Shown here piece after piece: positions 5,167 through 5,501 of a stretch of DNA of 5,501 bases. This stretch comes from Anaerolineales bacterium (lineage in GTDB: Bacteria > Chloroflexota > Anaerolineae > Anaerolineales > UBA4823), in contig JAQUAE010000149.1 of NCBI GenBank assembly GCA_028687395.1, positions 1 to 5,501 on the forward strand. Direction: 5' to 3'. Position 1 is the stretch's first letter. Each line of letters opens with the position of its first letter. The position numbers and the translations under genes were made by a program. The notes beneath the pieces were generated by a model. The model saw only the letters and a list, made by a program, of their open reading frames with translations. It was not told the DNA's origin and made no database searches.

Positions 5167-5501
5167 CTATTCATGAACGCTTCCGTAGCGCAGCGCCAGG
5201 CGCTCCCGTGCAGTGGCGATATCCTGATTGACCTGGTCGATCAACTCGTCCACGCTGGAGAAGCGTTTCTCGGCGCGCAGGCGTTCGATGAACTCGAGTT
5301 GCACGCTCTTACCATACAGGTCCTGGTTATAGCCGAGCAGGTGCGTCTCGATGATCGGCCTGTCCAAGCGGGCATCGAAGGTGGGGCGGAAGCCAACATT
5401 GGTGACCGCGCCCCACATGGCGCCATCCACGTACGCCCGGCAAACGTACACGCCGCTGGCGGGTATGGCGCGCTCAGCCCACACCTCCAGGTTGGCGGTG
5501 G
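5167..5501 (-). CDS. ribF: Bifunctional riboflavin kinase/FAD synthetase RibF, C-terminal part (runs off right edge)
   Basis: About 110 residues of the riboflavin kinase domain are visible, entering at the right edge and ending at TAG (5169-5167). The first full codons read TANLEVW, the end of the PTANL motif of flavokinases. The next landmarks are IPASGVYVCRAYVDG, GAVTNVGFRPTF, and IETHLLGYNQDLYGKSVQLEF with the catalytic-type glutamate in ETHLL. The helical tail contains LRAEKRFSSVDELIDQV. The domain phosphorylates riboflavin to FMN. In full-length bacterial RibF an N-terminal FMN adenylyltransferase domain then makes FAD, and the whole protein is about 310-330 residues; that half is outside the window, so bifunctionality is inferred. 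It is followed 45 bp later by thyA on the same strand. Confidence 0.93.
   Translation of the reverse strand, partial: TANLEVWAERAIPASGVYVCRAYVDGAMWGAVTNVGFRPTFDARLDRPIIETHLLGYNQDLYGKSVQLEFIERLRAEKRFSSVDELIDQVNQDIATARERLALRYGSVHE

Noticed and set aside
1..5501. CRISPR array, insertion sequence, tRNA or rRNA genes
   Set aside because: No regularly spaced repeats, transposase-like frames or tRNA/rRNA-like sequence were seen; the tRNA-related signal at 3435-3742 is the T-box leader, not a tRNA.

Overview
The window (about 58-60% G+C by eye) looks like ordinary bacterial chromosome. The best guess is a Chloroflexota (Anaerolineae-like) organism. The clues are a long-form TrpB2-type tryptophan synthase beta chain, a DUF4032 kinase-like protein and a Firmicutes-style T-box leader outside an obvious Firmicutes gene set. 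This placement is from recollection of similar gene families, not a search.

Layout from left to right. Positions 1-366 (minus) hold the N-terminal 122 residues of an ABC1/AarF/UbiB-family atypical kinase that runs off the left edge. A divergent intergenic region follows (367-526), with a tiny 6-codon leader ORF behind a strong ribosome binding site. Positions 527-1720 (plus) encode a DUF4032 protein with a kinase-like N-terminal half, followed closely by a weakly supported 50-codon ORF (1740-1892). A 13-bp perfect hairpin (1944-1976) sits between the convergent ends of that unit and trpB2 (1991-3364, minus). From 3365 to 3787 there is no protein gene. This stretch is the trpB2 leader: a near-consensus sigma70-type promoter, then a complete tryptophan T-box riboswitch (AGTA/GAA loop-E elements, TGG specifier, TGGC acceptor bulge) with mutually exclusive antiterminator and terminator. 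Upstream of it on the minus strand is a folate/flavin cluster: folA (3788-4330), thyA (4327-5121) and the C-terminal riboflavin-kinase end of ribF (5167 to the right edge).

How it works together. ThyA makes dTMP and turns methylene-THF into dihydrofolate, and FolA recycles the dihydrofolate. The two overlap by four bases (GTGA) and are clearly co-transcribed, probably with ribF 45 bp upstream. The trpB2 promoter is buried in the last codons of folA, so trpB2 gets its own start and is placed under control of uncharged tRNA-Trp. The most informative element is this T-box. It ties the TrpB2 paralogue, whose physiological role is often ambiguous, directly to tryptophan starvation. The leader also carries a second terminator-like hairpin upstream of the T-box motif and an extra hairpin before the ribosome binding site.
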